Shown here piece after piece: positions 25,442 through 33,913 of a stretch of DNA of 64,000 bases (the stretch's first letter is position 1; each line of letters begins with the position of its first letter). Under the pieces are notes generated by a model. That model was not told the origin of the DNA. It worked only from the letters and a program-made list of their open reading frames with translations, and searched no databases. The stretch is from positions 44,742-108,741 of the forward strand of contig CAJUBD010000013.1 of the NCBI GenBank assembly GCA_910584475.1, read 5' to 3'. The stretch is from an uncultured Treponema sp. (GTDB lineage: Bacteria; Spirochaetota; Spirochaetia; Treponematales; Treponemataceae). A program made the translations under genes and the position numbers.

Positions 25442-25483
25442 TTGCGGCAAACCGAGCGCTCGCTACACATCGGTTTTCCGCAA
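25442..25483 (+). promoter_or_regulatory. Structured hairpin upstream of metK, candidate leader element
   Basis: Two stacked perfect 6-bp stems: TTGCGG/CCGCAA outside, AACCGA/TCGGTT inside, separated by a 2x2 internal loop (CA/TT), with a 14-nt apical loop. It lies 31-72 nt before ATG 25514; an AGAAGGAG Shine-Dalgarno is free downstream. Not recognised as a known SAM riboswitch; it could also be a repeat palindrome. Confidence 0.4.
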
Positions 25484-25513
25484 AAGTATTCTACTTTATA
25501 GAAGGAGTTTGCT

Positions 25514-26686
25514 ATGACAAACGAGCATTATTTGTTCACCTCGGAATCTGTCAGCGAAGGTCATCCTGATAAAATTTGTGACCAGATTTCCGACGCAGTG
25601 TTGGACGCTTGTCTTGCTAAGGATCCTGAAAGTCATGTTGCCTGCGAGTGCTTTACGACGACAGGAATGGTCCTTGTTGGCGGAGAGATTTCCACCAAAT
25701 TCAAAGAGCTTGACATCCAAAAAATCGCGCGAGATACGGCGCGAAAAATCGGCTACACGGATGCCGCCTTTGGTTTGGACGCGGATTCAATGTCGGTGGT
25801 GAACGTACTTCACACTCAGTCGCCTGACATAAACCAAGGCGTAGTGGGAAGCGGCTTAAAGGAATTTAAAGGACAACAAGGTGCCGGCGATCAAGGAATG
25901 ATGTTCGGCTTTGCGTGCGACGAGACGAGCGAGCTTATGCCTGCGCCGGTTATGTTCGCTCACAAAATTTTGCTGAACGCCGCGCAGTTGCGCCATTCAA
26001 AAGAAATTGAATGGATGCGTCCCGATGCGAAGGCTCAAATCACGCTCGAATACGAAGGACACAAGCCGGTTCATATCGACACGGTCGTGCTTTCTCACCA
26101 GCACAATCCCAATGTGAAATACGCCCAGATTAAATCCGATTTGATTGAGCGCGTGATAAAGCCTGTTCTCGAACCGACTGGGCTTTTGGACAAAAAGACG
26201 AAATATTTTATAAATCCTACAGGTCAATTTGTGATTGGCGGTCCGCATGGAGACTCAGGCCTCACCGGCCGAAAAATCATAGTCGACACTTACGGCGGGA
26301 TGGGACGACACGGAGGCGGCTCGTTCAGTGGAAAAGATCCCAGCAAAGTGGATCGTTCGGCGGCTTATATGGCGCGTTACATTGCCAAAAATATTGTCGC
26401 CGCGAAATTGGCGACGCGCGCGGAAGTGCAACTTTCTTATGCAATCGGAGTGCCTTTTCCAGTTTCGATTATGGTCGAAACTTTCGGTACGGGAAAAATT
26501 CCTGACAGCAATATTGCCGAAGCGGTAAAAGAAATTTTTGACTGCACGCCCGCAGGAATCGTCGCCGCGCTCAAGTTGAAACGCCCGATTTATTCGCCCA
26601 CGGCGGCCTACGGACATTTTGGCAAAAAGGAATTCAGTTGGGAAAAAACCGACAAAGCCGACGCGCTGAAAAAAGCCGTAAAATAA
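25514..26686 (+). CDS. metK: S-adenosylmethionine synthetase
   Basis: 390 residues, standard length. It makes SAM from methionine and ATP. Signature motifs: GHPDKICDQISDAVLDACL near the N-terminus, QQGAGDQGMMFG (methionine/ATP loop), GGPHGDSGLTGRKI, and GGGSFSGKDPSKVDRSAAY (phosphate-binding). Start ATG has a strong Shine-Dalgarno, AGAAGGAG. It supplies SAM for the two SPOUT methylases in this window, among many others. Divergent from the CBM48 gene with a 198-bp AT-rich gap that must hold both promoters and a hairpin. Confidence 0.95.
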   Translation: MTNEHYLFTSESVSEGHPDKICDQISDAVLDACLAKDPESHVACECFTTTGMVLVGGEISTKFKELDIQKIARDTARKIGYTDAAFGLDADSMSVVNVLHTQSPDINQGVVGSGLKEFKGQQGAGDQGMMFGFACDETSELMPAPVMFAHKILLNAAQLRHSKEIEWMRPDAKAQITLEYEGHKPVHIDTVVLSHQHNPNVKYAQIKSDLIERVIKPVLEPTGLLDKKTKYFINPTGQFVIGGPHGDSGLTGRKIIVDTYGGMGRHGGGSFSGKDPSKVDRSAAYMARYIAKNIVAAKLATRAEVQLSYAIGVPFPVSIMVETFGTGKIPDSNIAEAVKEIFDCTPAGIVAALKLKRPIYSPTAAYGHFGKKEFSWEKTDKADALKKAVK

Positions 26687-26695
26687 TAAGGCTGT

Positions 26696-26853
26696 GAGTT
26701 TGCTGCACAAACTCGCTTGGTTTGCGCTTTGTGCGAGCTCGCTTGTTTGTCATTGTCGGGCTTGACCCGACAATTTATTTTGTACTTGCCAGCGCCGCAA
26801 CAAGTTGCTCGCATGAGCCAGTGAAAATATGAAGCGAAGCGGAATATTTTCAC
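26696..26853. repeat. Mosaic of palindromic repeat units between metK and the IS element
   Basis: In order: GAGTTTG/CAAACTC hairpin (26696-26714), palindrome GCGAGCTCGC (26732-26741), TTGTCGGG/CCCGACAA hairpin (26753-26773, same unit as inside the SDR gene), and GTGAAAATAT/ATATTTTCAC hairpin (26821-26853). No coding signal is seen here. Confidence 0.75.
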
Positions 26854-26859
26854 AAAAAA

Positions 26860-27537
26860 ACCACCCGCTATGCGGGTGGTGGGCAAAGGCTTATAGCAAA
26901 AGAACTTTCCACCAAGTGGTACAATAAGTTTGTTCAAGACTATTGCAGATCCACAAGGAGGAAAGTGAATGGCAAATATAAGGGATTCGCCTGAGCCATA
27001 CAAAATGGCTGTGTAAATACCATGTAGTATTTACGCCGAAAAACCGCCGCAAGGCAATATATGGACAATACAAGGAAAGCGTCGGGCATATATTGCGGCA
27101 GTTGTGTAATTACAAGGGTGTGGAAATAATTGAGGGGCAGCAGATGCCCGACCACATACACATGCTTGTAAGTATACCACCAAAGTACAGTGTGTCGCAA
27201 TTCATGGGATACCTGAAGGGAAAAAGTTCCCTGATGATATTCGACAGGCATGCGAACCTGAAATATAAGTTTGGAAACCGCCATTTCTGGTCGGAGGGGT
27301 ATTATGTAAGCACAGTTGGCTTGAATGAGGCGACAATAAGGAAGTACATACAGGAACAAGAATCCCACGACCTAGCGATGGACAAACTGACAGAAAAGGA
27401 ATACGAAGACCCTTTCAAGGGGCTGCGAGGTGGCAGGCTGCAATAGGCTTGAACGCAGTGAAAGCGAGGGACTTAAGTCTCGGCTTGAGAACCTAGCCTT
27501 ATAGGCTATGTGCAAATCACCCGTCAAACGGGTGGTT
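26860..27537 (+). mobile_element. IS200-type insertion sequence (IS200/IS605 family, tnpA only)
   Basis: Ends are subterminal hairpins as in this family: left ACCACCCGC/GCGGGTGGT (26860-26880), right CACCCGT/ACGGGTG (27518-27534, extended by weak pairs). The only gene is a Y1 HUH transposase, and there is no tnpB. No target duplication is expected or seen. Exact outer limits are uncertain by a few bases. Confidence 0.8.
26969..27446 (+). pseudogene. tnpA: IS200-type Y1 transposase, frameshifted near its N-terminus
   Basis: A good start exists at 26969 (AAGGAGG Shine-Dalgarno) and reads MANIRDS, but the frame then ends at TAA after about 15 codons. The body continues in another frame from about 26990 as LSHTKWLCKYHVVFTPK, then PDHIHMLV (HUH motif) and IRKYIQEQE (catalytic Tyr), to TAG 27444-27446. 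An extra C in the CGCCTGAG stretch (26988-26995) explains the shift. A shorter protein from 27093 would lack the first strand of the fold. Either inactive or an assembly indel. Confidence 0.8.
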
Positions 27538-27690
27538 ATGATTAAGGAAGAAAAAAATTCCATCGGCGGAGTGGTTTTGGATTCGGCACTATCGAAATTG
27601 GCTTTCAAATCTCTCGCGAATCTAAGAAACAAATCATCTTGCGCAACGGAAAAAATTGGCGAGCATGTCAGACAATTTTCCTTATGAAAC
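27538..27690 (+). other. Interval between IS and the pseudouridine synthase; short frame of unknown status
   Basis: A 48-codon frame starts at ATG 27538, inside the IS right end, and ends near 27684 (phrases IGGVVLDSALSKLAFKSLANLRN). It has no Shine-Dalgarno. It may be a gene end cut by the IS, or chance. No other signal except the downstream promoter. Confidence 0.25.
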
Positions 27691-27691
27691 A

Positions 27692-27720
27692 TTGCCAAGA
27701 AATTTTCATTGTGATACAAT
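27692..27720 (+). promoter_or_regulatory. Leaderless-type promoter of the RluA-family gene
   Basis: -35 TTGCCA (27692-27697), 17-bp spacer, -10 TACAAT (27715-27720), then 6 nt and ATG 27727. The transcript should begin at the start codon; no Shine-Dalgarno exists. Confidence 0.75.
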
Positions 27721-27726
27721 TTCTTG

Positions 27727-28434
27727 ATGAAAAAAAATTCGCAAAATAAAATTCAGATTCTCTACCAAGACAAAAGTATCGCCGTGATTTTCAAGCCACA
27801 AAATTTGCTGAGCGTTCCTTACGAAGGCTACCGCGCGAAAACCGCACTCGGCTTGCTCGAACAAATTATGCGCAAAAACGGAACTTATTCCGCGAGGCAC
27901 AAGCCGTTCGCCGTGCATCGCCTTGACCGCGACACTTCAGGCGTGATGATGTTCGCGCTGAACGACAACGCGAAAAAGATAATTATGGACGGCTGGCAGA
28001 AAATCGTGACGGCTCGCACTTATCGCGCCGTCGCCGAAAATCCCAAGAACGCCCGCGCCGCCTTGCCGGACTCGGGCGCAATTTCAAGTCCGCTCGCCTA
28101 CAATGCGTACAATGTGGCGTTCGTTCCAAAGGAGGGGGACAGTTTCAAAACCGTGAGCGCGATAACGAATTACAAAATCGTTCGGCGCGGAAAAAATTAC
28201 ACGCTGTTTGAATTGGATTTGGAGACGGGAAGAAAAAATCAGATTCGCGCGCATCTGGCGAGCAAAGGCTATCCGATAGCCGGCGACAAAAATTATCGCG
28301 CAAAAACGAATCCGTTCGGAAGGCTCGCGTTACACGCGCGTGTTTTGGAATTCGAGCATCCTTTTACAAAAGAGAAATTGCGCTTTGAGATTCCCGAGCC
28401 AGAGGATTGGGAAAAGTTCGCGGAGAGGAATTGA
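27727..28434 (+). CDS. RluA-family RNA pseudouridine synthase
   Basis: 235 residues from ATG 27727. Catalytic motif H-R-L-D67-R-D-T-S-G with Asp67 as the nucleophile. Other family blocks: LYQDKSIAVIFKPQNLLSVP at the start, TARTYRAV, and ETGRKNQIRAHLASKGYPIAGDKNY near the end. It converts uridine to pseudouridine in rRNA or tRNA; lacking the S4 domain, it resembles the RluA/TruC-like short forms, and the target site cannot be assigned. ATG sits 6 nt after a consensus -10 box, so it is probably translated from a leaderless mRNA. Confidence 0.88.
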   Translation: MKKNSQNKIQILYQDKSIAVIFKPQNLLSVPYEGYRAKTALGLLEQIMRKNGTYSARHKPFAVHRLDRDTSGVMMFALNDNAKKIIMDGWQKIVTARTYRAVAENPKNARAALPDSGAISSPLAYNAYNVAFVPKEGDSFKTVSAITNYKIVRRGKNYTLFELDLETGRKNQIRAHLASKGYPIAGDKNYRAKTNPFGRLALHARVLEFEHPFTKEKLRFEIPEPEDWEKFAERN

Positions 28435-28621
28435 ACGACGACGCGAAGCGTCGTCGCAAGTAATAGGTAATGGGTAGTAAGTAATATTGGTTTGGAAAAA
28501 GGGCGGGGCAACTAATAGTTGATAATGAATAGTGAATAGTTGCAAGTTTGTATTCTTTCTTGAATCGTGAAGTTTTCATTTTCCGAACAAATCCGCGTGG
28601 CTTCCTGTGCGCCCCTCTCTT
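28435..28621. repeat. Intergenic palindrome and simple TAAT/AGT-rich repeats
   Basis: A hairpin CGACGACGC/GCGTCGTCG lies just after the stop (28436-28456), then two degenerate repeat runs: TAATAGGTAATGGGTAGTAAGTAA-like (28460-28485, broken by variation) and ATAGTTGATAATGAATAGTGAATAGTTG-like (28516-28541). No gene. The hairpin may end transcription of the upstream gene. Confidence 0.5.
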
Positions 28622-30619
28622 CTACTCCAATCTTTCCGCCGCCGCTTCCCATTCCGTGTTGAGGCGTTCGAGTTCCGCCGCGAGCGCGGAAATTTTCCGC
28701 TGCACTTCCTTTGCCTTTTCGCCGTTGGAATAGATTTCCGGCTCCGCCAATTTTTCTTCGAGCGATTTTTTTTCGCTTTCTGTGGTGGCGATTTGCGCCT
28801 CGAGTTTTTCTACAAGACGTTCGATTTTGCGGCGTTCGGAGGCGAGCCGTTTTTCTTCTTCCCATTTTATCGCGCCCGCAGATTTTTGCTTTGCGTTTTC
28901 GCTTGCCGTGGAATTTTGCGCGGAACTTTTTTCGGATTTTTTTTCCGCGGAATTCACATTTGTTCCGAAACTAAAATTGCCAACAGTTCCGTTTTTTTCG
29001 TCTTCGATTCTTTGCAAATAATATTCGTAGTCGCCGACGAAATTCCTGCAATGTCCGGGCGTGAGTTCGATTACGCGCGTCGCGAGGTTTTGAATGAACG
29101 CGTGATCGTGGCTCACGAAAATCACCGTGCCGCCAAAATCCTTTAGCGCGTCGAGAAGCACATCCTTTGAATGCATATCCAAATGGTTCGTCGGTTCGTC
29201 GAGCACGAGCAAGTTTACGGGGCGGAGAAGTAATTTCAAAAGCGCGATTCGGCTTTTTTCGCCGCCGCTCAAAACATCGAGACTTTTGAAAACATCATCG
29301 CCGCGAAACAAAAACGCGCCGAGCATGTCGCGCGCCCTCGGCACAAGTTCAAGCGGGCAGGAATCTTCGATGTATTGCAAGACGGTTTGTGCGCCGCCGA
29401 TTGTTTCCGCGCTGTCCTGGCTGAAGTATCCGATTTGCACGCCAGTGCCGAGCGTCATTGTTCCGCAAAAATTTTTGTCCTGTTCGGAAATGATTTTAAG
29501 CAACGTGGATTTTCCCGCGCCGTTTTTTCCCACCGCCACAATTCGCTCGCCGTTTTCGATTGTCAAGTCGAGATTGTGGAGCACGTCCTTTTTTCCGTCG
29601 TAAGATTTTGTAACTGAATCCAGTTGCAAAACGACGCGCCCTGAATGCGGAGCGGCGGGAAATTTAAAATGAATTTTTTTGAGCGACTCTGGAATTTCGA
29701 TTTTGTTTTCCAAAATTTTATCTAGCATCTTTTGCCGCTCTTGCGCTTGAATCGCTTTCGTCGCCTTGTACCTGAAGCGGTCCACAAACGACTGCAAATG
29801 CTCGATTTCTTCCTGCTGTTTTTTGTGGGCTGCAATCAAAGTCTGCAATTCAAGTTCGCGCACTTTCTCGTAATGCGAAAAATTTCCTGGATAACATTTC
29901 AATTCGCCGTTGAAAAGTTCGTACACCTCGTTTATCGTAACGTCGAGAAAATACCTGTCGTGGCTTACGAGTAAAAATGCGCCCGCATAATTTTGCAAGA
30001 ATTCTTCGAGCCAAGCGCGCGCCTCAATGTCAAGATAATTCGTCGGCTCGTCCAAAAGCAAAATGTCAGGCTGCTGCATCAACGCTTTTGCAAGCGCGAT
30101 TCGCATTTGCCAGCCGCCTGAAAAAGCGTCGGTCATCTTTTGAAAATCGTCGCGCGAAAATCCAAGTCCAAGCAAAACGCTTTCCGCCAAAGATTCGCGG
30201 CGATACCATCCTGAATTTTCGAGCGTTTCCATCAGCGCGGAATGTTGCTCCAAAAGCGCGTTTTGCGCCGCGGCGTTTTCGGGAGGGATTTGCTTTAGCC
30301 GCTCTCCGATTTCTTCGATTTGGTCTTGGATTTTGTAGCCGTAGTCAAACGCGATGTCGGCTTCTTCTTTGAGCGTGCGTCCGTGATGCGTGAGACCCGA
30401 CTGCGGAAGATAGGCGATTCTCGCTCCGTTCTGCGCCGTCCTTTTTCCAGAATCAGGCTCGACAAGCCCAGCCATAATTTTTATCAGCGTGGATTTCCCC
30501 GCTCCGTTCGCGCCAGTGAGCGCGGCTTTCGTCCCGGTCTTCAGATTCACCGAAACTTCTTTGAGAATGTCGCGGTCGCCGAAAGCGAGCGAAACTTTTG
30601 AAAATTGGATGAACGCCAT
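28622..30619 (-). CDS. ABC-F family ATPase (Uup/EttA-like)
   Basis: 665 residues, soluble, with two ABC domains in tandem and no membrane part. First domain: Walker A GANGAGKST (about 36-44), signature FSGGWQMRIALA, Walker B ILLLDEPTNYLD. Linker with a coiled arm (about 235-310). Second domain: GKNGAGKST, LSGGEKSRIAL, LLVLDEPTNHLD. The C-terminal 80 residues form a Lys/Glu-rich coiled coil as in Uup. ABC-F proteins act on the ribosome (translation factors or antibiotic protection) or, for Uup, affect transposon excision and ribosome assembly. Housekeeping role most likely. It follows the lipoprotein gene with a 48-bp gap containing a small hairpin. Confidence 0.9.
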   Translation of the reverse strand: MAFIQFSKVSLAFGDRDILKEVSVNLKTGTKAALTGANGAGKSTLIKIMAGLVEPDSGKRTAQNGARIAYLPQSGLTHHGRTLKEEADIAFDYGYKIQDQIEEIGERLKQIPPENAAAQNALLEQHSALMETLENSGWYRRESLAESVLLGLGFSRDDFQKMTDAFSGGWQMRIALAKALMQQPDILLLDEPTNYLDIEARAWLEEFLQNYAGAFLLVSHDRYFLDVTINEVYELFNGELKCYPGNFSHYEKVRELELQTLIAAHKKQQEEIEHLQSFVDRFRYKATKAIQAQERQKMLDKILENKIEIPESLKKIHFKFPAAPHSGRVVLQLDSVTKSYDGKKDVLHNLDLTIENGERIVAVGKNGAGKSTLLKIISEQDKNFCGTMTLGTGVQIGYFSQDSAETIGGAQTVLQYIEDSCPLELVPRARDMLGAFLFRGDDVFKSLDVLSGGEKSRIALLKLLLRPVNLLVLDEPTNHLDMHSKDVLLDALKDFGGTVIFVSHDHAFIQNLATRVIELTPGHCRNFVGDYEYYLQRIEDEKNGTVGNFSFGTNVNSAEKKSEKSSAQNSTASENAKQKSAGAIKWEEEKRLASERRKIERLVEKLEAQIATTESEKKSLEEKLAEPEIYSNGEKAKEVQRKISALAAELERLNTEWEAAAERLE

Positions 30620-30628
30620 TTTTAAATC

Positions 30629-30646
30629 AAAAGCCTCAAGGCTTTT
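30629..30646 (-). terminator. Possible weak terminator between lipoprotein and ABC-F genes
   Basis: Minus strand: AAAAGCC/GGCTTTT stem with loop TTGA, followed by GATTT. The U-run is short and interrupted, so readthrough is likely. Confidence 0.35.
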
Positions 30647-30667
30647 TCTCCTTTTGCAATTTTAAAA

Positions 30668-31987
30668 TCATCTTTTAAAAACCAAATCTGTCGGATTTTT
30701 ACCACGTGAAATCGCGACATTGTTTCTGACAGTCGCTTCGCTTGCGTCCTCGAGCAAAAGTCCGTTGTTTGAAAATTTGTAGAAAAAATTCACTTCGCTT
30801 TTCGAGCCGTCAAAATTGAACGTAAGCATTCCGTCAAAATTGTTTTTCAAATTTTCCGAAATCAAATATTTTATCGAAACGCTTCCGTGTCCGCGCGCTT
30901 CGCGAGGAATTATGTTCGGAACGGCAAGCGAAAATCCGCTCCACGAAAACGAATTCAATCCTGTAAAAGTCAGCGTTCCGTAATTTGCGGATTTAAAAGA
31001 ATCGACATTGTAAAGCTTCTGCATTTCTGAAGCGCGGCGATTTTGCTCCGATTGTATCAAAGCCGCGATGTCGTAGTCGCCGCTTATCGTTACGAAAGTG
31101 TAGGCCTCGGGCTTGTTTTCTGTTCCCGTATAATTTACGATGATTTCGTCCGCGCTGTTTATTATCATTTGAAATGGAGTTCCCGTAAAGTCATAAACTT
31201 TTTCGCGCACTTTTGTGATGCCGCCATAATTTGCAGAACGAAACCTGTCTTTCATATTGATTGAAACTTTTCCGCTTTCTGTTCCCGTGTCAAATCCGTA
31301 CCCTGTTTTCATCGATTCAAGGTCAATCAAATTTTCGGAAAGCATTCGCGCGTAACTTTCAGGATACCATTTCGCCTGAAGCACTTGGTTCAAAATCGCG
31401 TCGCTTTCATCTTCTTCATTTTCGATCGTTTCACCCGAAACGATTTCACCTCCCGCCCCTGTCGTAAAAAGCGCGAGATTGTGCGAAAAGCACCAGCCTT
31501 CAGTTCCGCCATCGGTGAGAACGCAAAGCCATTCGCCATCGAGCTTTGAGCCGTCCGCCATAATCACGTCTTGACCCTGACCTTTGTACAAAATTTTCAC
31601 GACTTCATTTTTGTGCAAACGATAGACTTGCTTGGAAGTGTTTACCGCTTCGGCGCGAACAGGAAGCCCATCGATTTTTATGTGCGCGTATTGATGCTGA
31701 AAGTCTCGATATTTTTGCGCGGCGATTTCAGTTTTTTTCTTCGATTGCGGAACAGTAAGTTGCCAAAGCGGAATTTCAAAATTTTCGTTCGTGTCGGGAA
31801 GCGAAATTACATAAACTTGGCTTATGTTCGATTTAAAATAGACCTTTACAATTTGCCCGTCTTGAAGATTCTTTTCCGGAACATCCCAAAGCAAAATGGA
31901 ATAGCCGATTGAACGTTGGCAGGAAACCATCGAAAATACGAGAAAAAAAATTGCAATTAAAATAAAAATTCGCCGTGTGAATTTCAT
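30668..31987 (-). CDS. Lipoprotein with SH3-like domain, function unknown
   Basis: 439 residues. Lipoprotein signal with lipobox MVSC (Cys about 23). After a short N-terminal beta domain, residues about 95-185 resemble a bacterial SH3 domain (IDGLPVRAEAVNTSKQVYRL ... WLCVLTDGGTEGWCFSHNLALF). An acidic linker follows, then a C-terminal region with two related segments (FRSANYGGITKV and FKSANYGTLTFTG), suggesting an internal duplication. SH3-like domains often contact cell wall peptides, so periplasmic location is expected. Promoter: TTGTAG-17-TACAAT with ATG after 6 nt, i.e. leaderless. Confidence 0.7.
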   Translation of the reverse strand: MKFTRRIFILIAIFFLVFSMVSCQRSIGYSILLWDVPEKNLQDGQIVKVYFKSNISQVYVISLPDTNENFEIPLWQLTVPQSKKKTEIAAQKYRDFQHQYAHIKIDGLPVRAEAVNTSKQVYRLHKNEVVKILYKGQGQDVIMADGSKLDGEWLCVLTDGGTEGWCFSHNLALFTTGAGGEIVSGETIENEEDESDAILNQVLQAKWYPESYARMLSENLIDLESMKTGYGFDTGTESGKVSINMKDRFRSANYGGITKVREKVYDFTGTPFQMIINSADEIIVNYTGTENKPEAYTFVTISGDYDIAALIQSEQNRRASEMQKLYNVDSFKSANYGTLTFTGLNSFSWSGFSLAVPNIIPREARGHGSVSIKYLISENLKNNFDGMLTFNFDGSKSEVNFFYKFSNNGLLLEDASEATVRNNVAISRGKNPTDLVFKR

Positions 31988-31993
31988 AAGATA

Positions 31994-32022
31994 ATTGTAT
32001 CAAATTTTTTTGAAACCTACAA
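31994..32022 (-). promoter_or_regulatory. Leaderless-type promoter of the SH3 lipoprotein gene
   Basis: On the minus strand: -35 TTGTAG (32022-32017), 17-bp spacer, -10 TACAAT (31999-31994), 6 nt, then ATG 31987. No Shine-Dalgarno. Confidence 0.65.
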
Positions 32023-32051
32023 GATTATATAATGAAAAATGATTTGCCGCA

Positions 32052-32084
32052 CCACTTTACAAAATCAGCATAAAGTGGTATAAT
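32052..32084 (+). promoter_or_regulatory. guaB promoter with embedded inverted-repeat operator
   Basis: -35 TTTACA (32056-32061), 17-bp spacer, -10 TATAAT (32079-32084). A perfect inverted repeat, CCACTTTA (32052-32059) and TAAAGTGG (32071-32078), overlaps the -35 and abuts the -10, a layout typical of a repressor site. The leader is about 100 nt and includes a partial hairpin repeat starting near 32107 (TTTAAAATCAGCGGC). Confidence 0.65.
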
Positions 32085-32191
32085 ATTTGCCAAATTTATC
32101 TGAACGGCAAGCATTTAAAATCAGCGGCTAAAATGTGTCGCAAGCTCCGCGCAAATGGCGAAACTTTTATTAAATTAATATAGGAGAAATT

Positions 32192-33703
32192 ATGGCGTAT
32201 TTTTTTGAAGAACCCTCTCACACTTTTGACGAGTACCTTTTGATTCCTGGCTACACTTCCGCTGAATGCGTTCCGGCGAATGTTTCTTTGCGCACGCCGA
32301 TTGTGCGTTTCGACAAACGCGCTGGAGAACAAAGTTCCCTATATATGAACATTCCGATGGTGAGCGCGGTGATGCAGTCGGTATCCAACGACAAGATGGC
32401 GATCGCGCTGGCAAAGGAAGGCGGCGTTTCATTTATTTTCGGCTCTCAGACAATCGCCGACCAAGCCGCGATGATTGCGCATGTCAAAATGTACAAGGCG
32501 GGTTTTGTCACGAGCGACACGAACATTCGTCCGAATCAGACTTTGGCGGAACTTACCGAAAAAATCGCCGCCACGGGGCATTCCACCGTGGCCGTCACCG
32601 AAAACGGCGCGCACAATGGAAAACTCGTCGGCATTATCACCGAGCGCGATTTTCGACTTGGGCATTGTTCAAAAGATGCGACCGTCGGCGAATATATGAC
32701 TCCTCTCAAAGATTTGGTGGTGGGACAAAGCGACATCACGCTTGACGAGGCGAACGATTTGATTTGGAAACACAAGATAAACCAACTTCCGATTGTGGAC
32801 AAAAACGGCAACTTGCAATATTTGATTTTCCGAAAAGATTACGAAAGCCACGAAGAGCATCCGAAAGAGCTTTTGGACAAAGACAAGCGTTACATTGTCG
32901 GCGCGGGAATCAACACTCGCGATTATATGGAAAGAGTGCCGATGTTGCTTTCGGCGGGCGCGGACATTTTCTGCCTTGATTCTTCCGAAGGTTTCACCGA
33001 ATGGCAGCGAAGGGCTTTGAACGACATCCACACGAAATTCGGAAAGGACGTTAAAGTGGGCGCGGGAAATGTCGTAGACGCGGAAGGCTTCCGCTTTTTG
33101 GCGGAGGCTGGCGCGGATTTCGTCAAAATCGGAATCGGCGGCGGCTCAATTTGCATAACCCGTGAACAAAAAGGAATCGGGCGCGGACAGGCGACGGCCA
33201 CAATCGAAGTGGCGAAGGCGCGCGATGAATATTACAAGGAAACAGGAATCTATGTTCCGATTTGCTCGGACGGCGGAATTGTTCACGACAATCACATCAC
33301 GCTCGCGCTTGCGATGGGCGCGGATTTCGTGATGCTCGGTCGCTACTTCGCCCGCTTCGACGAATCTCCCACGAACAAGCTCATCGTGAACGGAAATTAT
33401 GTCAAAGAATATTGGGGCGAAGGCTCGAACCGCGCGCGCAACTGGCAACGTTATGATTTGGGCGGCGCGAAGAAAATGGCGTTTGAGGAAGGCGTGGACA
33501 GTTATGTTCCTTACGCCGGAAGTTTGCACGACAACGTTCAAATGACGCTCAGCAAAATCGTCCATACGATGTGCAATTGCGGTGCGATTACGATTCCTGA
33601 ATTGCAGGAAAAAGCGAAAATCACTTTGGTCAGCCCAGCCTCCATTCGCGAAGGCGGCGCACACGATGTGGTCGTAAAGAACACGACGATTCGCGCGGAA
33701 TGA
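32192..33703 (+). CDS. guaB: Inosine-5'-monophosphate dehydrogenase
   Basis: 503 residues. It oxidises IMP to XMP with NAD, the first step of GMP synthesis. The barrel is interrupted by two CBS domains (about 100-215). Catalytic loop GGGSICITREQ with Cys321; GIGRGQATA follows. MVSAVMQSVSNDKMAIALA and CSDGGIVHDNHITLALAMGADFVMLG are further family motifs. The variant loop (ITREQKGIGRGQ rather than TTRxVxGxGxPQ) is shared by a divergent IMPDH group. Start: ATG after AGGAG. Its promoter carries a possible repressor site. Confidence 0.92.
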   Translation: MAYFFEEPSHTFDEYLLIPGYTSAECVPANVSLRTPIVRFDKRAGEQSSLYMNIPMVSAVMQSVSNDKMAIALAKEGGVSFIFGSQTIADQAAMIAHVKMYKAGFVTSDTNIRPNQTLAELTEKIAATGHSTVAVTENGAHNGKLVGIITERDFRLGHCSKDATVGEYMTPLKDLVVGQSDITLDEANDLIWKHKINQLPIVDKNGNLQYLIFRKDYESHEEHPKELLDKDKRYIVGAGINTRDYMERVPMLLSAGADIFCLDSSEGFTEWQRRALNDIHTKFGKDVKVGAGNVVDAEGFRFLAEAGADFVKIGIGGGSICITREQKGIGRGQATATIEVAKARDEYYKETGIYVPICSDGGIVHDNHITLALAMGADFVMLGRYFARFDESPTNKLIVNGNYVKEYWGEGSNRARNWQRYDLGGAKKMAFEEGVDSYVPYAGSLHDNVQMTLSKIVHTMCNCGAITIPELQEKAKITLVSPASIREGGAHDVVVKNTTIRAE

Positions 33704-33835
33704 TTTAGGCAAAAGCAGGTTGCGGCTAAATGGACGCATATGAATTCGGATAAAAATAATTGGGCGCAGATACAATGAAATTCTGATGCCCAAGATGATT
33801 ATTCATGATTTAAATGAAACGTTTCCTGCAAAATT

Positions 33836-33852
33836 TTAACACAAAATTAACA
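33836..33852 (+). promoter_or_regulatory. Candidate Pho-box-like direct repeat upstream of the phosphate transporter
   Basis: TTAACA at 33836-33841 and again at 33847-33852, an 11-bp period like PhoP/PhoB boxes. It lies 60 bp before ATG 33914. No clear -35/-10 pair is seen at normal spacing downstream, as expected of an activated promoter (CATAAT at 33884 may be the -10). Confidence 0.4.
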
Positions 33853-33913
33853 TTCCTCTCATTTCTTGCTCACATTCATCGTGCATAATTTTCCTAAATA
33901 ACGCGAGGTGAAT

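Noticed and set aside
26821..26853. Hairpin GTGAAAATAT/ATATTTTCAC as a terminator for metK
   Set aside because: It is followed by A-run, not T-run, on the metK strand; more likely another palindromic repeat unit.
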